From NCBI GenBank assembly GCA_031553495.1, contig JAVBLN010000013.1:58612-122611 (forward strand): a DNA stretch of 64,000 bases. The letters run 5' to 3'. Below, one piece after another: positions 16,645 through 25,672 of the stretch. Each line of letters starts with the position of its first letter. Position 1 is the stretch's first letter. The notes below the pieces were generated by a model. It did not search any database. It was not told the origin of the DNA and saw only the letters and a program-made list of their open reading frames with translations. Source of the stretch: Pinibacter sp031553495 (lineage in GTDB: Bacteria > Bacteroidota > Bacteroidia > Chitinophagales > Chitinophagaceae). The position numbers and the translations under genes were made by a program.

Positions 16645-17838
16645 TTATTCCACATAATCATTATATGCTTTTTGAAAAGCGTTGAATAATAATTGTCCTT
16701 GTAGCGTATATCCAATACCGTTATAATGCACACCATCATTTGCCATCATTTTAGCTGTACGCCAGTAGTGGGCTGTATTGCCACCTGCAATACTAAAAAG
16801 ATCCCAGTAAGGTAAAGCTTCTTTAGTGGCAAAATCAACGATACTATTCCTTACCATTTGCATTTTGGTATTCACTATTCTGTTGTTGTAAAATGAGCTG
16901 GCTGGAGTAGTTAGCAGTACCATTGCATTGGGATTAATTTGCTTTAGTGAGGCATAGAAGGAAGCGATATCATTTTCTAATTCCTCAGCGCTTAAAGAGG
17001 GCTTTTGTGCTTCATTGGTGCCAAGTGAAACAATATAAAGATCGGCGGGTAGATAAGCGAGTTGCTTAAAGAAATATTCGCTTTGGTTATAACTGTTATA
17101 CCGCGCACCATTTACCCCAATACTATGATAAATTACACCTCCGTTTTTTGTAGTAGCCGATAAGCCAAAAAATAATGTTGAAGTAGGTCTGCTTTCGGGA
17201 GGGAACATAAGTGTAAAACTGCTGGCGGGTTCATATAATTCAATATCTACCGGAGCCACAGTAGGAGTGTCGCTTGCAATAATTAATGAGCCTGCCTGTG
17301 TGCCGCCCTGGCATGAGTACAATGCGTTTTTTGAATTGGAATTTCTTAAAAAGAATAATTGCAAATTAGTGAATGTATCTTCTTTTAATGAAAGGCTGAG
17401 CGTACCGGTCGCGTTTTCTTTTGATAAACAAAACCCTGAAATGCCGGTGGCCAGAGGGATTTCAGGATGCGCTACCCGGTTGTATCTCCATTGTATAGAA
17501 GATTTGCATTGTATGTCTTGCGGGCTGTTACTTAAAGCCAGTTTGTAGGGAAATATTAACCCGCGGCCTGCATTGCCAAAACGCTGCTGAAGCCGTGTTC
17601 TCATTTCATTGCTAATAAAGCCGGCCTGCAAATGCGAGTCGCCAATATGTATTATACTAATTTGCCGTGTACTGTCCTTTTCCAGGGAATTTAGTTTTTT
17701 AAAAAGTGGTTTTAAAGCGTTTTCATTTTTAATAACATTCAGATACTGTCTTATAAAAGCGGGAACGCCAACATCGTTTTGCGCAAACAAAAAGGGAGTA
17801 TATAAAAACACTGCTAATGCCGTGATCACAAACCTCAT
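16645..17838 (-). CDS. Secreted SGNH/GDSL hydrolase
   Basis: 397 residues with an N-terminal signal peptide ending near FAQ at 20. Block I is IIHIGDSHLQAG with Ser68. The segment DLYIVSLGTNEAQ gives the GxN motif of block III. Near the C-terminus DGVHYNGIGY supplies Asp368 and His371. A central beta-rich region (about 130-230) resembles the carbohydrate-binding insert of periplasmic esterases. It faces the MBOAT/SGNH operon tail-to-tail, so acetyl-ester removal or transfer on the same polymer is a reasonable guess. The two SGNH proteins in the window share little outside the motif blocks. Confidence 0.85.
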   Translation of the reverse strand: MRFVITALAVFLYTPFLFAQNDVGVPAFIRQYLNVIKNENALKPLFKKLNSLEKDSTRQISIIHIGDSHLQAGFISNEMRTRLQQRFGNAGRGLIFPYKLALSNSPQDIQCKSSIQWRYNRVAHPEIPLATGISGFCLSKENATGTLSLSLKEDTFTNLQLFFLRNSNSKNALYSCQGGTQAGSLIIASDTPTVAPVDIELYEPASSFTLMFPPESRPTSTLFFGLSATTKNGGVIYHSIGVNGARYNSYNQSEYFFKQLAYLPADLYIVSLGTNEAQKPSLSAEELENDIASFYASLKQINPNAMVLLTTPASSFYNNRIVNTKMQMVRNSIVDFATKEALPYWDLFSIAGGNTAHYWRTAKMMANDGVHYNGIGYTLQGQLLFNAFQKAYNDYVE

Positions 17839-18542
17839 ATGTTTCTATTTTTTGTACCAGGGATACTGATTAATAATTGCTCAAGAAAGCTTTAATACTT
17901 CTTTAAGAAACGATAAAGATAAATGATACAAGGCAAATGCTTTGCAGTGGAGAATTAAAGTCTGTTGTATGCTAATGATTTTTAGGTTTTTTGCTCACTT
18001 TAGTACAGGCAAATGATACGTCTGAAGTTTTGGAAAACCACTGTACCCATCAGCTTTGGGCATCATCGTTTTGATACTAAGAAATGCTTTCAACTCATTA
18101 ATGCAAGTGCTGTATAAAGAATTGTGATTGAAAAAAATACCCACAAGAAGAAGGGTTTGTGTGCATGTTCCATAAGTTACTTTTTTGTTACAATTTGGTT
18201 AAAAGATTGAATTTGTTTTATAGATTTTTTGTTCTGTGAAACAAATGCAATCATCATGCCAGCTTATATTTTGTAATGAAAACTAACAGTTAAAAATATA
18301 CGCCACTATGCTGTGAGGGAGTTTTTTTGAAACTTTTACCGGTGTGTTTATCAGTTGATGATTAGCATTACAATAGCTGAAGAGTGCGACGCAACAGGAG
18401 CCAAATCAAGGCACTACTGCCGGTTCCATAATAATAAAATTCAAAATTTACGCAGATGCGAAATTCGTTTTGATCCTATGTATATTCTTTTTGTGAAGTG
18501 GAATAATTTCTGGCAACAGCCATAACTTTCTTATATCTTAGC
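17839..18542. other. 704-bp gene-free region upstream of polA
   Basis: AT-rich with no credible open frame. It holds hairpin-repeat copy 8 (18362-18432). A one-mismatch -7 box (TATCTTAG, 18534-18541) lies too close to the polA ATG to be persuasive. Confidence 0.5.
18362..18432 (-). repeat. Intergenic hairpin repeat, copy 8 (core version 2)
   Basis: On the minus strand GGAACCGGCAGTAG, then GCC/GGC arms around TTGATTT, then the version-2 core GTTGCGTCGCACTCTT. The outer flank TTCAAAATTTACGCAGATGC (18441-18460) is shared with copy 5. Confidence 0.7.
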
Positions 18543-21371
18543 ATGATGGAAAAGAAAGTTTTTTTACTGGATGCCATGGCCCTTATTTTTCGCGCCTATT
18601 ATGCGTTGATACGTAATCCGCGCATTACATCAAAAGGGAAAAATACCAATGCTCAATTTGGTTTTGTTAATACTTTACTGGAGCTGATCAACAATCAGAA
18701 ACCTTCGCACATGGCTGTGTGTTTTGATACGGCGGCTCCCACAGAACGGCATATTGATTTTACCGATTATAAAGCAAACCGCCAGGAAGCGCCTGAAGAT
18801 CTGTTGTTAGCGATACCCGACATTAAACGGATCATTAAAGGGTTCAATATTCCGTGTATGGAAGTTGACGGATACGAAGCGGATGATGTGGTGGGAACCT
18901 TAAGCAAACAGGCCGCAGCTGCGGGTTATGAAGTGTTTATGGTTACACCCGATAAAGATTATGGGCAGTTGGTAACTGATAAGATCAGGATATATAAGCC
19001 CGGCTACCAGGGCGGTGATGCTGAAATATTGGGCCCTGGGGAAGTGTGTGAAAAATGGAAGATTAAAGATGTGAGCCAGGTGATTGATATTTTGGGATTG
19101 ATGGGTGATGCGGTTGACAACATTCCCGGCATTGCAGGAGTGGGAGAGAAAACCGCAGCAAAACTTTTGGATGAATATAACACTCTTGAAAATGTGTTGG
19201 ACAATGCGGAAAAAATTAAAGGAGCCTTAGGCGAGAAGATCCGCAATGGTAAAGAGAATGCGGTTATCAGTAAAAAACTGGCCACTATTATTACAAATGT
19301 TCCGGTTGAATTTCATGAAGAGGATTTTAAATTGAAAGAGTGGAACAAAGATGCACTGCGTGAAATTTTTACTGAACTTGAATTTCGAACTGTTGCCAAA
19401 AGAATTTTAGGCGAGGAATTATCCATTGCCGTTGGCGAGCAAGCTCCGGTTATAACTAAAACTAATGTTGGTGTACAGGGCGATTTGTTTGGCAATACTG
19501 TTGCAACTTCGCCGGAGGCAGTTACAGCAAAGCAAACTGAAATTATTGCAGGAAGAAATATCTTAAACACGCCTCATAATTACATTGCTGTGCAGGATGA
19601 GAAAGAAATTGCGGCAGTAGTTAAAAAACTGAAAGAGTATAAAGAAATTTGCTTCGATACTGAAACTACAGGCCTTGATGCAAATGATGTGGAAGTAGTG
19701 GGATTAAGCTTTTCAGTCACTCCTTCTGAAGCATATTACACCCCCTGCCCTAAAGATCAGGAGCAGACAAAAAAAATTCTGCGGCAATTTGATTCCTTAT
19801 TCAATGATGAATCAAGAAAATGGGTTGGACAAAATATAAAGTATGATCTGCTGGTGTTAAAGTGGTATGGCTATGAAATAAAAGGTGAAATTTTCGATAC
19901 CATGTTGGCGCACTATGTAATTGAACCTGACGGGAAGCGAAGTATGGATTTATTGAGTGCGCAATATCTTGGTTATGAACCGGTGCATATTGAAGAACTG
20001 ATTGGCAAAAAAGGGAAAGGGCAATCCAACATGCGCGATGTGGAGTTGGAAAAAATAAAAGAATATGCCGGTGAAGACGCAGATATAACACTGCAACTGA
20101 AGCATGCTTTTTCTCCATTGCTGAAAGAGAAAGAAGTGGAAAAAGTTTTTAATGAAGTAGAAAGTCCGCTGGTGAAAGTGCTTACGGATATGGAGTTTGA
20201 AGGCGTTAAAATTGATGTTGACTTTTTGAAAGGATATTCTAAAGAGTTAGACATATTTGCTAAAGAAGCAGAAGAAAACGTTTATCAGCAGGCAGGCGTT
20301 CGGTTTAATCTTGCATCACCAAAGCAATTGGGAGATGTTTTGTTTGAAAAATTAAAGCTTGACCCTAAAGCTAAAAAAACACGAACCGGGCAATACGCCA
20401 CCGGTGAAGATGTATTGCTAAAGCTTGCTTCTCAAAATAAGATAGTAGATGATATACTGGCCTACCGTGAATTATCAAAGCTGAAATCAACGTATGTAGA
20501 TGCGCTGCCGGAAATGATTAACAGGAAAACCGGCCGTGTGCATACTTCTTACGCTCAGGCGGTAGCTGTAACGGGAAGGCTGGCCAGTGTCAATCCTAAT
20601 CTTCAAAATATTCCCATACGCACAGATCGAGGAAAAGAAATAAGAAAAGCATTCATTCCGCGAAATGAAAATTACACATTAATAAGCGCGGATTATTCTC
20701 AGATAGAGTTGCGCATAGTTGCGGCTATTAGCGGCGATGCCAATATGTGCGAGGCATTTAAAGCCGGCACGGATATTCATACCGCCACCGCGGCAAAAGT
20801 GTATGGTATAGCTCCCACAGATGTTACTAAGGAAATGCGGTACAAAGCAAAGAGTGTAAACTTTGGGATCATTTATGGACAGGGAGCTTTCGGTCTTGCT
20901 GATAACCTGGGCATAAGCAGAACAGAAGCAAAAGAGATCATTGATAATTACAAAAAGGAATTTAGCGGCATCACAAAATATATGGATGATATGGTGAACT
21001 TTGCCCGAGAGCATGGGTATGTGCAAACGCTGATGGGCCGCAAGCGCTGGCTTCGCGATATCAATTCCTCCAATTTTACGGTACGAGGCTTTGCAGAGCG
21101 CAATGCCATTAACTCTCCCATACAAGGCACCGCCGCCGATATGATTAAAATGGCCATGGCCAAAGTGCACCAAGCTTTTAAAGAAAAAAACTTCCGGTCG
21201 AAAATGATATTACAAGTGCATGACGAATTAGTGTTTGATGCAGTGCAAGACGAAGTGGAAATTATAAAGCCGGTTATACTGGAATGCATGCAAAACGCAA
21301 TGCCATTGCCCAACGGCGTCCCAGTAATTGCTGAAATAGGAGTGGGGGAGAACTGGCTGGAAGCGCATTGA
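18543..21371 (+). CDS. polA: DNA polymerase I
   Basis: Repair and Okazaki-fragment polymerase, 942 residues, with all three activities predicted intact. The 5'-3' exonuclease domain (1 to about 300) has VDGYEADDVVGTL, TPDKDYGQLV and GDAVDNIPGIAGVGEKTA. The 3'-5' proofreading domain (about 345-530) keeps DTETTG with Asp372 and Glu374. The polymerase domain shows motif A SADYSQIELR with Asp717, motif B YKAKSVNFGIIYGQ, and motif C LQVHDELVFD with Asp894. The start is either of two adjacent ATG codons (18543 or 18546). The gene is monocistronic, followed by hairpin-repeat copy 9. Confidence 0.97.
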   Translation: MMEKKVFLLDAMALIFRAYYALIRNPRITSKGKNTNAQFGFVNTLLELINNQKPSHMAVCFDTAAPTERHIDFTDYKANRQEAPEDLLLAIPDIKRIIKGFNIPCMEVDGYEADDVVGTLSKQAAAAGYEVFMVTPDKDYGQLVTDKIRIYKPGYQGGDAEILGPGEVCEKWKIKDVSQVIDILGLMGDAVDNIPGIAGVGEKTAAKLLDEYNTLENVLDNAEKIKGALGEKIRNGKENAVISKKLATIITNVPVEFHEEDFKLKEWNKDALREIFTELEFRTVAKRILGEELSIAVGEQAPVITKTNVGVQGDLFGNTVATSPEAVTAKQTEIIAGRNILNTPHNYIAVQDEKEIAAVVKKLKEYKEICFDTETTGLDANDVEVVGLSFSVTPSEAYYTPCPKDQEQTKKILRQFDSLFNDESRKWVGQNIKYDLLVLKWYGYEIKGEIFDTMLAHYVIEPDGKRSMDLLSAQYLGYEPVHIEELIGKKGKGQSNMRDVELEKIKEYAGEDADITLQLKHAFSPLLKEKEVEKVFNEVESPLVKVLTDMEFEGVKIDVDFLKGYSKELDIFAKEAEENVYQQAGVRFNLASPKQLGDVLFEKLKLDPKAKKTRTGQYATGEDVLLKLASQNKIVDDILAYRELSKLKSTYVDALPEMINRKTGRVHTSYAQAVAVTGRLASVNPNLQNIPIRTDRGKEIRKAFIPRNENYTLISADYSQIELRIVAAISGDANMCEAFKAGTDIHTATAAKVYGIAPTDVTKEMRYKAKSVNFGIIYGQGAFGLADNLGISRTEAKEIIDNYKKEFSGITKYMDDMVNFAREHGYVQTLMGRKRWLRDINSSNFTVRGFAERNAINSPIQGTAADMIKMAMAKVHQAFKEKNFRSKMILQVHDELVFDAVQDEVEIIKPVILECMQNAMPLPNGVPVIAEIGVGENWLEAH

Positions 21372-21426
21372 CGAAGATAACCGGGGTATTGCTTTACTAT
21401 ACTTTCACAGCCAACGATGAGAGATG

Positions 21427-21500
21427 ATTTTTTTGGAGACCGGCGGTAGTGCTACTATTGAGCATCGTTGTGTCACTCACTTGTACGATAGTAATGCTAT
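21427..21500 (+). repeat. Intergenic hairpin repeat, copy 9
   Basis: T-run, GGAGACCGGC, TGCT/AGCA hairpin, intact core ending at 21486, GATAGTAATGCTAT. A tail containing CAAATTTATACTGCGTGTAG (21524-21543) follows, shared with copies 15 and 19. Confidence 0.84.
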
Positions 21501-21576
21501 GCGGCGAGTTGCGAGTTTCATGTACAAATTTATACTGCGTGTAGTATGAGTGTTTGCTATTCCGAACAATTGAGAT

Positions 21577-22056
21577 CTATTTTAAATCAAGTAGTCCAAA
21601 CGTTTCATTGTAAGGAATATTAAGATCGATAAAATGAAATTTCGGTTTATCTATTGTGCTCAAAAAATTGAATATTTCTTTACTTCTGGAGTCTGATGTA
21701 AGATAATACTCGATGGATTCTTCAGTATCTGCCTGGGCAAATAATTTGGTATCGTTTGGTATTATATTTCGTTCTCTGATTTGCAATTTGCCTCTATTAG
21801 TAAAGATTGTTTTTGCAAACTCTCCGGCTTTTTTTGCATGTATAATGTTGAAAGGAACAATTTGAAGATTTTTAAATGGCAGTTCATTAAAGTTGCCTCC
21901 TGTACAGTATTCAGCAATTGAAACTGTACTGATCATCATGGTAATCCCGTTGTGAAGGAAGTATTTATAATAATTGTCAGCTTTCTCAAAGAGAGGATCA
22001 CTATCATTCAGAAAACGTATAAAAAAACTTGTGTCTAACAAAACCGCCTTATGCAT
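21577..22056 (-). CDS. PIN-domain protein (VapC-like toxin candidate)
   Basis: 159 residues. PIN-fold acidic positions are visible: VLLDTSFFIRFLND at the N-terminus, SIAEYCTGG with Glu near 50, NDTKLFAQAD near 110, and YYLTSDSRS near 125. This is the metal-dependent RNase fold of VapC toxins. Two ATGs lie in tandem (22059 and 22056). A Shine-Dalgarno GGAGG, rare in this genome, sits 5 bases before the second, so I choose that one. The start lies inside the last codons of the upstream 260-residue gene. A toxin-antitoxin role is inferred from the fold and overlap; the partner is not a known antitoxin family. Confidence 0.75.
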   Translation of the reverse strand: MHKAVLLDTSFFIRFLNDSDPLFEKADNYYKYFLHNGITMMISTVSIAEYCTGGNFNELPFKNLQIVPFNIIHAKKAGEFAKTIFTNRGKLQIRERNIIPNDTKLFAQADTEESIEYYLTSDSRSKEIFNFLSTIDKPKFHFIDLNIPYNETFGLLDLK

Positions 22057-22831
22057 CATATCCTCCTCTTATTTCATTTAGCCATGTATCAGGATCAATA
22101 TTTTTTAACCAGGATTTTTTTGCTTTTTCCCTTAATGTTGTAAGATAGTTCACATCGTAAGCAGGCTGATAGTCCACCAGGTCAATAAATTTTAATGACG
22201 ACTTATCAATCTCCCCGGTCTCTGCATGTTGTTTTCCAATAGCCCTGATCCCGAAATTTTTATAAAGCAGATTATCTTCATATTTCTCCAGGAATACAAG
22301 AGGCGTATCAATTCTGATTGTGCCTAAATTATCTGTAAGTATATGAATGTTAGCTTTTTCTTTTCCTCCTGCATTAATAAGCTTTCCATAAAAATAGAAT
22401 TCAGCATCAATCCAGGTTACTTCCGTTTTATAGAATTGCGTGTGCCTGTCTATTTGAATGACATTAGATTCTTCCAATGAAGTATTTAAGGTAAATGTGT
22501 AATTGTTTTTCTTTGCAATGTTCTGAATGTTCTCAAATGCTTTGGAAGTATTGCTATCTAAAAAATCAATATTCATGCTTTGATTAATCTGCCCTATCAC
22601 TGCATTGAAACCAATTATATATTGAATGGATGTTTTGAGTAAATGTTTTACGGAGCCATCTTCAATCTTATAGCTAATAATTGGTCTTTCCTTTTTATCA
22701 TTAGGAAATAGTAAGTTTTCTGCATTTTCCAGAATAGAGATAATTTCTTTTATATCATAATTGTCTGGCGACAGATCAAAATTTCCCTTTGATCCCGATA
22801 TTCTAATTTGTATGTATCCTGTTTTATCCAC
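22049..22831 (-). CDS. Uncharacterised partner of the PIN-domain protein
   Basis: 260 residues from a GTG start at 22831; the next in-frame Met is near residue 87, so GTG is likely real. It begins with a short beta strand (YIQIRISGSKG), then SPDNYDIKEIISILENAENLLFP and ISYKIEDGSVKHLL. The rest is mixed alpha/beta. No signal peptide, membrane segment, helix-turn-helix or metal motif is visible. I do not recognise a named family, but I recall similar proteins beside PIN proteins in other bacteria. The stop overlaps the PIN gene start, so the two are translationally coupled. It could neutralise or guide the PIN nuclease. It is about three times larger than a typical VapB antitoxin. Confidence 0.7.
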   Translation of the reverse strand: MDKTGYIQIRISGSKGNFDLSPDNYDIKEIISILENAENLLFPNDKKERPIISYKIEDGSVKHLLKTSIQYIIGFNAVIGQINQSMNIDFLDSNTSKAFENIQNIAKKNNYTFTLNTSLEESNVIQIDRHTQFYKTEVTWIDAEFYFYGKLINAGGKEKANIHILTDNLGTIRIDTPLVFLEKYEDNLLYKNFGIRAIGKQHAETGEIDKSSLKFIDLVDYQPAYDVNYLTTLREKAKKSWLKNIDPDTWLNEIRGGYDA

Positions 22832-22945
22832 AATGTGAAGATAATGAATAAGTCAAGACAATTGCAGCCCACAAAAGCATAATATGCTAACGTTGAAAAA
22901 ACATGATTTATACCTGAAAATTTGCAAGCCCGTGTTAAAATTCGT

Positions 22946-23410
22946 TCACGCTTCCTTAAGTGTTTTAATATCCAGTTTTATCATTTTCAAAAGAGCATCC
23001 ATCGCTCGTTTTGCTTTTGCAGTATCCGGATTGTTTAATATTTCATCTAAGGAAGAAGGCACTATTTGCCACGATAATCCATATTTATCTTTCAGCCATC
23101 CACACATACTTGGCTCGCCGCCGTCGGCTGTCAGTTTAGCCCATTTGTCGTCAATTTCTTCCTGCGTATCGCATTGCGCAACAATTGAAATAGCTTCAGT
23201 GAATTTGAATTCAGGCCCTCCGTTCAGAATCATGAATTGCTGATCTTCGATGAAGAATGTTGCAGTGAATAATTTGCCTTCAGGTCCATGCAAACCTTTT
23301 GGCCAATACCGCTTGTTCTCTACTCTTGTGTTTTTAAAAATAGAAGCATAATATGTTAACGCTTCATCTGCATTGAAGTTGAACCACAAACAGGGTGTTA
23401 TTTTTTGCAT
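22946..23410 (-). CDS. VOC-superfamily (PhnB/glyoxalase-like) protein
   Basis: 154 residues of the PhnB-like branch of the vicinal-oxygen-chelate fold: ITPCLWFNFNADEALTYYASIFKNT at the N-terminus, FTATFFIEDQQFMILNGGPEFKFTEAIS in the middle, and DGGEPSMCGWLKDKYGLSWQIVPSSL near the end. These are typical phrases of this family, often labelled 3-demethylubiquinone methyltransferase-like although most members lack a known reaction. The C-terminal KAKRAMDALLKMIKLDI helix is also usual. It stands alone between the PIN pair and the kinase-like gene; substrate unknown. Confidence 0.88.
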   Translation of the reverse strand: MQKITPCLWFNFNADEALTYYASIFKNTRVENKRYWPKGLHGPEGKLFTATFFIEDQQFMILNGGPEFKFTEAISIVAQCDTQEEIDDKWAKLTADGGEPSMCGWLKDKYGLSWQIVPSSLDEILNNPDTAKAKRAMDALLKMIKLDIKTLKEA

Positions 23411-23569
23411 GGCAAACGGTTTTTATGAATGAGGTGCTTCGCAGGTTTTAAATGTCTGCGGTAACACAAAATAATCAAATTGATTAGACCTTGCAAACAT
23501 TATTCTTATGGGCCAAGTATGCCGTTGATATGGAGCAAATCGGTGAATTATTGGACATCCATCTCATTC

Positions 23570-24445
23570 TCAGTTGAATTTTTTTAAAACATCTTTCACC
23601 CTGCCATAGTATGCCGAACCAAAAAGTAGTAGATGCACCAGCAAAGGATATAATTGACATAATGCTACACGCTGTTGCCAGCCGCTTTGCAATGGATACA
23701 GTAATTGGTAAGCTGCATAAAAGCCTGCGTCAAATCCGCCGAAAAGCATCGTCATTGCTATATCCATTTCGCGGTGGCCATAGTACACCGCCGGATCAAA
23801 AATGGCCGGTGAACCATTAGCTGTATACATATAATTTCCGCTCCAAAGATCGCCGTGTAATAATGCGGGCTTTTCTTTTGGAAAAATATGCGGCAGCTTT
23901 TTGTATAAATTTTCAGCGGCAGCAAGGTCGTTTTTATCAAGCAGGTTCTTGTCAAACGCCTTTTGTATAAACGGTTGCAAGCGTTGTGTGATGTAAAATT
24001 CATGCCATGTTCCGCATGGCGTGTTGCGCTGTTCAAGACTTCCAATATAATTTGATTCATGTAAACCGAAGTAGGCGGCATTATTGGTGTGCAGCATTGC
24101 CAGTCCTTCGCCAAGCTGTACAGCGCTTTTAGCTGTTCCTTGCCCTGGTTCCAAAAAATTCAGCAACAGGTATTGATGAGTACTTGTTTCGCCTGCGTGT
24201 ATTACTTTGGGGATAGTTAATGTGTGGTTTGCTGCAGCAAGCATCAATAGTCCGTTTGCTTCTTTCTGAAGCATATCCGAGTATTGTTTACTGTTTATTT
24301 TTAAAAACAGATTGCCTCGGGTGGTCACAAGTTTATATGATTGGTTAATGTCGCCGCCATATATTCGCCCGGTTTGCAGCAGGCTGTATGAGGATTGTGT
24401 GGCCTCCGAGGCTTTTTCAAGTATGTGCTGGATTAATGCTTGCAT
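23570..24445 (-). CDS. Fructosamine/ketosamine-3-kinase family protein
   Basis: 291 residues of the aminoglycoside-phosphotransferase-like fold, fructosamine-kinase branch. The N-lobe has YGGDINQSYKLVTTRGNLFLKIN with the ATP-binding Lys. The C-lobe has the catalytic loop LLHGDLWSGNYMY and the metal-binding segment AIFDPAVYYGHREMDIAMT. Family members phosphorylate Amadori products so that the sugar is shed (deglycation). Downstream of ridA on the same strand but behind a strong hairpin, so it probably has its own promoter. Confidence 0.9.
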   Translation of the reverse strand: MQALIQHILEKASEATQSSYSLLQTGRIYGGDINQSYKLVTTRGNLFLKINSKQYSDMLQKEANGLLMLAAANHTLTIPKVIHAGETSTHQYLLLNFLEPGQGTAKSAVQLGEGLAMLHTNNAAYFGLHESNYIGSLEQRNTPCGTWHEFYITQRLQPFIQKAFDKNLLDKNDLAAAENLYKKLPHIFPKEKPALLHGDLWSGNYMYTANGSPAIFDPAVYYGHREMDIAMTMLFGGFDAGFYAAYQLLYPLQSGWQQRVALCQLYPLLVHLLLFGSAYYGRVKDVLKKFN

Positions 24446-24463
24446 AAGACAATAATATGAAAG

Positions 24464-24499
24464 TTTGCCTGCAGTTGCTTTTCGGCAACTACAGGCAAA
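24464..24499 (-). terminator. Strong hairpin between ridA and the kinase-like gene
   Basis: Arms TTTGCCTGCAGTTGC and GCAACTACAGGCAAA pair over 15 positions with one mismatch around a 6-base loop. It starts six bases past the ridA stop. The T-run on the minus strand is short (CAAACTTTC), so termination may be partial. Confidence 0.7.
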
Positions 24500-24504
24500 G
24501 GATT

Positions 24505-24867
24505 TTACAAAACCGCTATCATACTTATTTCAACATTCACTCCTTTGGGCAGACCTTTTACCGCCACTGTTTCACGTGCAGGAAAATCCTTTTCAAAATA
24601 TTTCCCATACACTTCATTTACTGAGGCAAAAAGACTCATATCCGACAGGTAAATGTTGGTTTTAACAACATTGTTAAAGTTAGCCCCGGCTTCGGCCAAA
24701 ATGGCTTTCAGGTTTTCCATTACCTGTGTTGTTTCTCCCTGTATGTCTGGTGCGGGGTTTGCGGGAATTTGCCCGGAAATAAACAGAAAATTACCTGCCT
24801 GTACTGCCTGGCTGTATGGCCCTATAGGCGCTGGCGCTTTGTCGGTTGCAATAATTTTTTTACTCAT
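24505..24867 (-). CDS. ridA: RidA family reactive-intermediate deaminase
   Basis: 120 residues, the usual size of this trimeric family, which hydrolyses reactive enamine/imine intermediates from PLP enzymes. Signatures: APAPIGPYSQAVQAGNFLFISGQIP, then MENLKAILAEAGANFNNVVKTNIYLSDM, and FPARETVAVKGLPKGVNVEISMIAV with the substrate-binding Arg. The open frame extends 36 codons further, but the ATG at 24865-24867 (MSKKIIATDKAPAPIG) is the family start. TATTTTCG, one base off the -7 consensus, lies about 30 bases upstream on the minus strand. Confidence 0.94.
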   Translation of the reverse strand: MSKKIIATDKAPAPIGPYSQAVQAGNFLFISGQIPANPAPDIQGETTQVMENLKAILAEAGANFNNVVKTNIYLSDMSLFASVNEVYGKYFEKDFPARETVAVKGLPKGVNVEISMIAVL

Positions 24868-25049
24868 GAATAATATTTTAGTAGTTCTTGTACGAAAATA
24901 GAAAAGTAATCTTGAAATTAATTTGATGTGAAAATTAATATATCGATTAAACGTTTGGCCGTAATTTTTTTCCAATTAGTTATGCAATTCAACAAATAAT
25001 GACATCCTGCGTTTATAATAGTATAAAACTATCTTTAAAACTACATACA

Positions 25050-25571
25050 ATGAAAACAAAACTCTTAATAAAGACTTGCTTGTCTGTAATGTTTTTTTTT
25101 ATGATGGTACAAATTGGTACAGCGCAGAAACAGGATAAGCAATCGAAACAGGCAAAAAAAGAAGCGGCGGTTCAAAAGTTAATAGAATCGCAGCGGTATG
25201 TTTTTAAAGCGCAGTCTGTAATGCCTATGGGCGCCGTAGCACGCCAGCTTAACTATGATTATGACATGAAAGTTACGAAGGATACTATTGATACTTATCT
25301 CCCTTATTTCGGCAGGGCTTACCAGGCTCCAATTGACCCGTCTCAAGGCGGTATTAAGTTTGTATCTAAAGATTTTGATTACACTATTACTCCGGGCAAA
25401 AAGCAGGGTTGGGAAATTGTTATTAAACCGAATGATGCGAATGATGTACAGGTACTGAATCTGAGCATTACTTCTGCTGGTTATGCTATTTTACAGGTTA
25501 CCAGTAACAACAGGCAGCCTATATCTTTTTCAGGAGTTATAGATGAAGTAAAATCGCGAAAGAAGAAATAA
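25050..25571 (+). CDS. DUF4251 domain protein, secreted
   Basis: 173 residues starting at the ATG at 25050, which opens a signal peptide ending near TAQ; the longer frame from 24999 would put a hydrophilic leader in front of it. The mature protein starts with a Lys/Gln-rich linker, then VQKLIESQRYVFKAQSVMPMG, DTYLPYFGRAYQAP, GGIKFVSKDFDYT and the closing SITSAGYAILQVTSNNRQPISFSGVI. These match the DUF4251 family of Bacteroidota exported proteins. The function is unknown. A lone plus-strand gene among minus-strand ones, convergent with the next. Confidence 0.85.
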   Translation: MKTKLLIKTCLSVMFFFMMVQIGTAQKQDKQSKQAKKEAAVQKLIESQRYVFKAQSVMPMGAVARQLNYDYDMKVTKDTIDTYLPYFGRAYQAPIDPSQGGIKFVSKDFDYTITPGKKQGWEIVIKPNDANDVQVLNLSITSAGYAILQVTSNNRQPISFSGVIDEVKSRKKK

Positions 25572-25672
25572 TTGTTGGTGGATAAACAGATGAAGGCGAT
25601 ACTTATAATTCAGTAAGCATTTGAGTAATATCAACTTCATAGAATTAAAGTCTACCAACCAACAACTATCTA

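Noticed and set aside
20679..21173. 164-codon minus-strand frame inside polA
   Set aside because: It is antisense to the conserved polymerase motifs and has no recognisable protein features.
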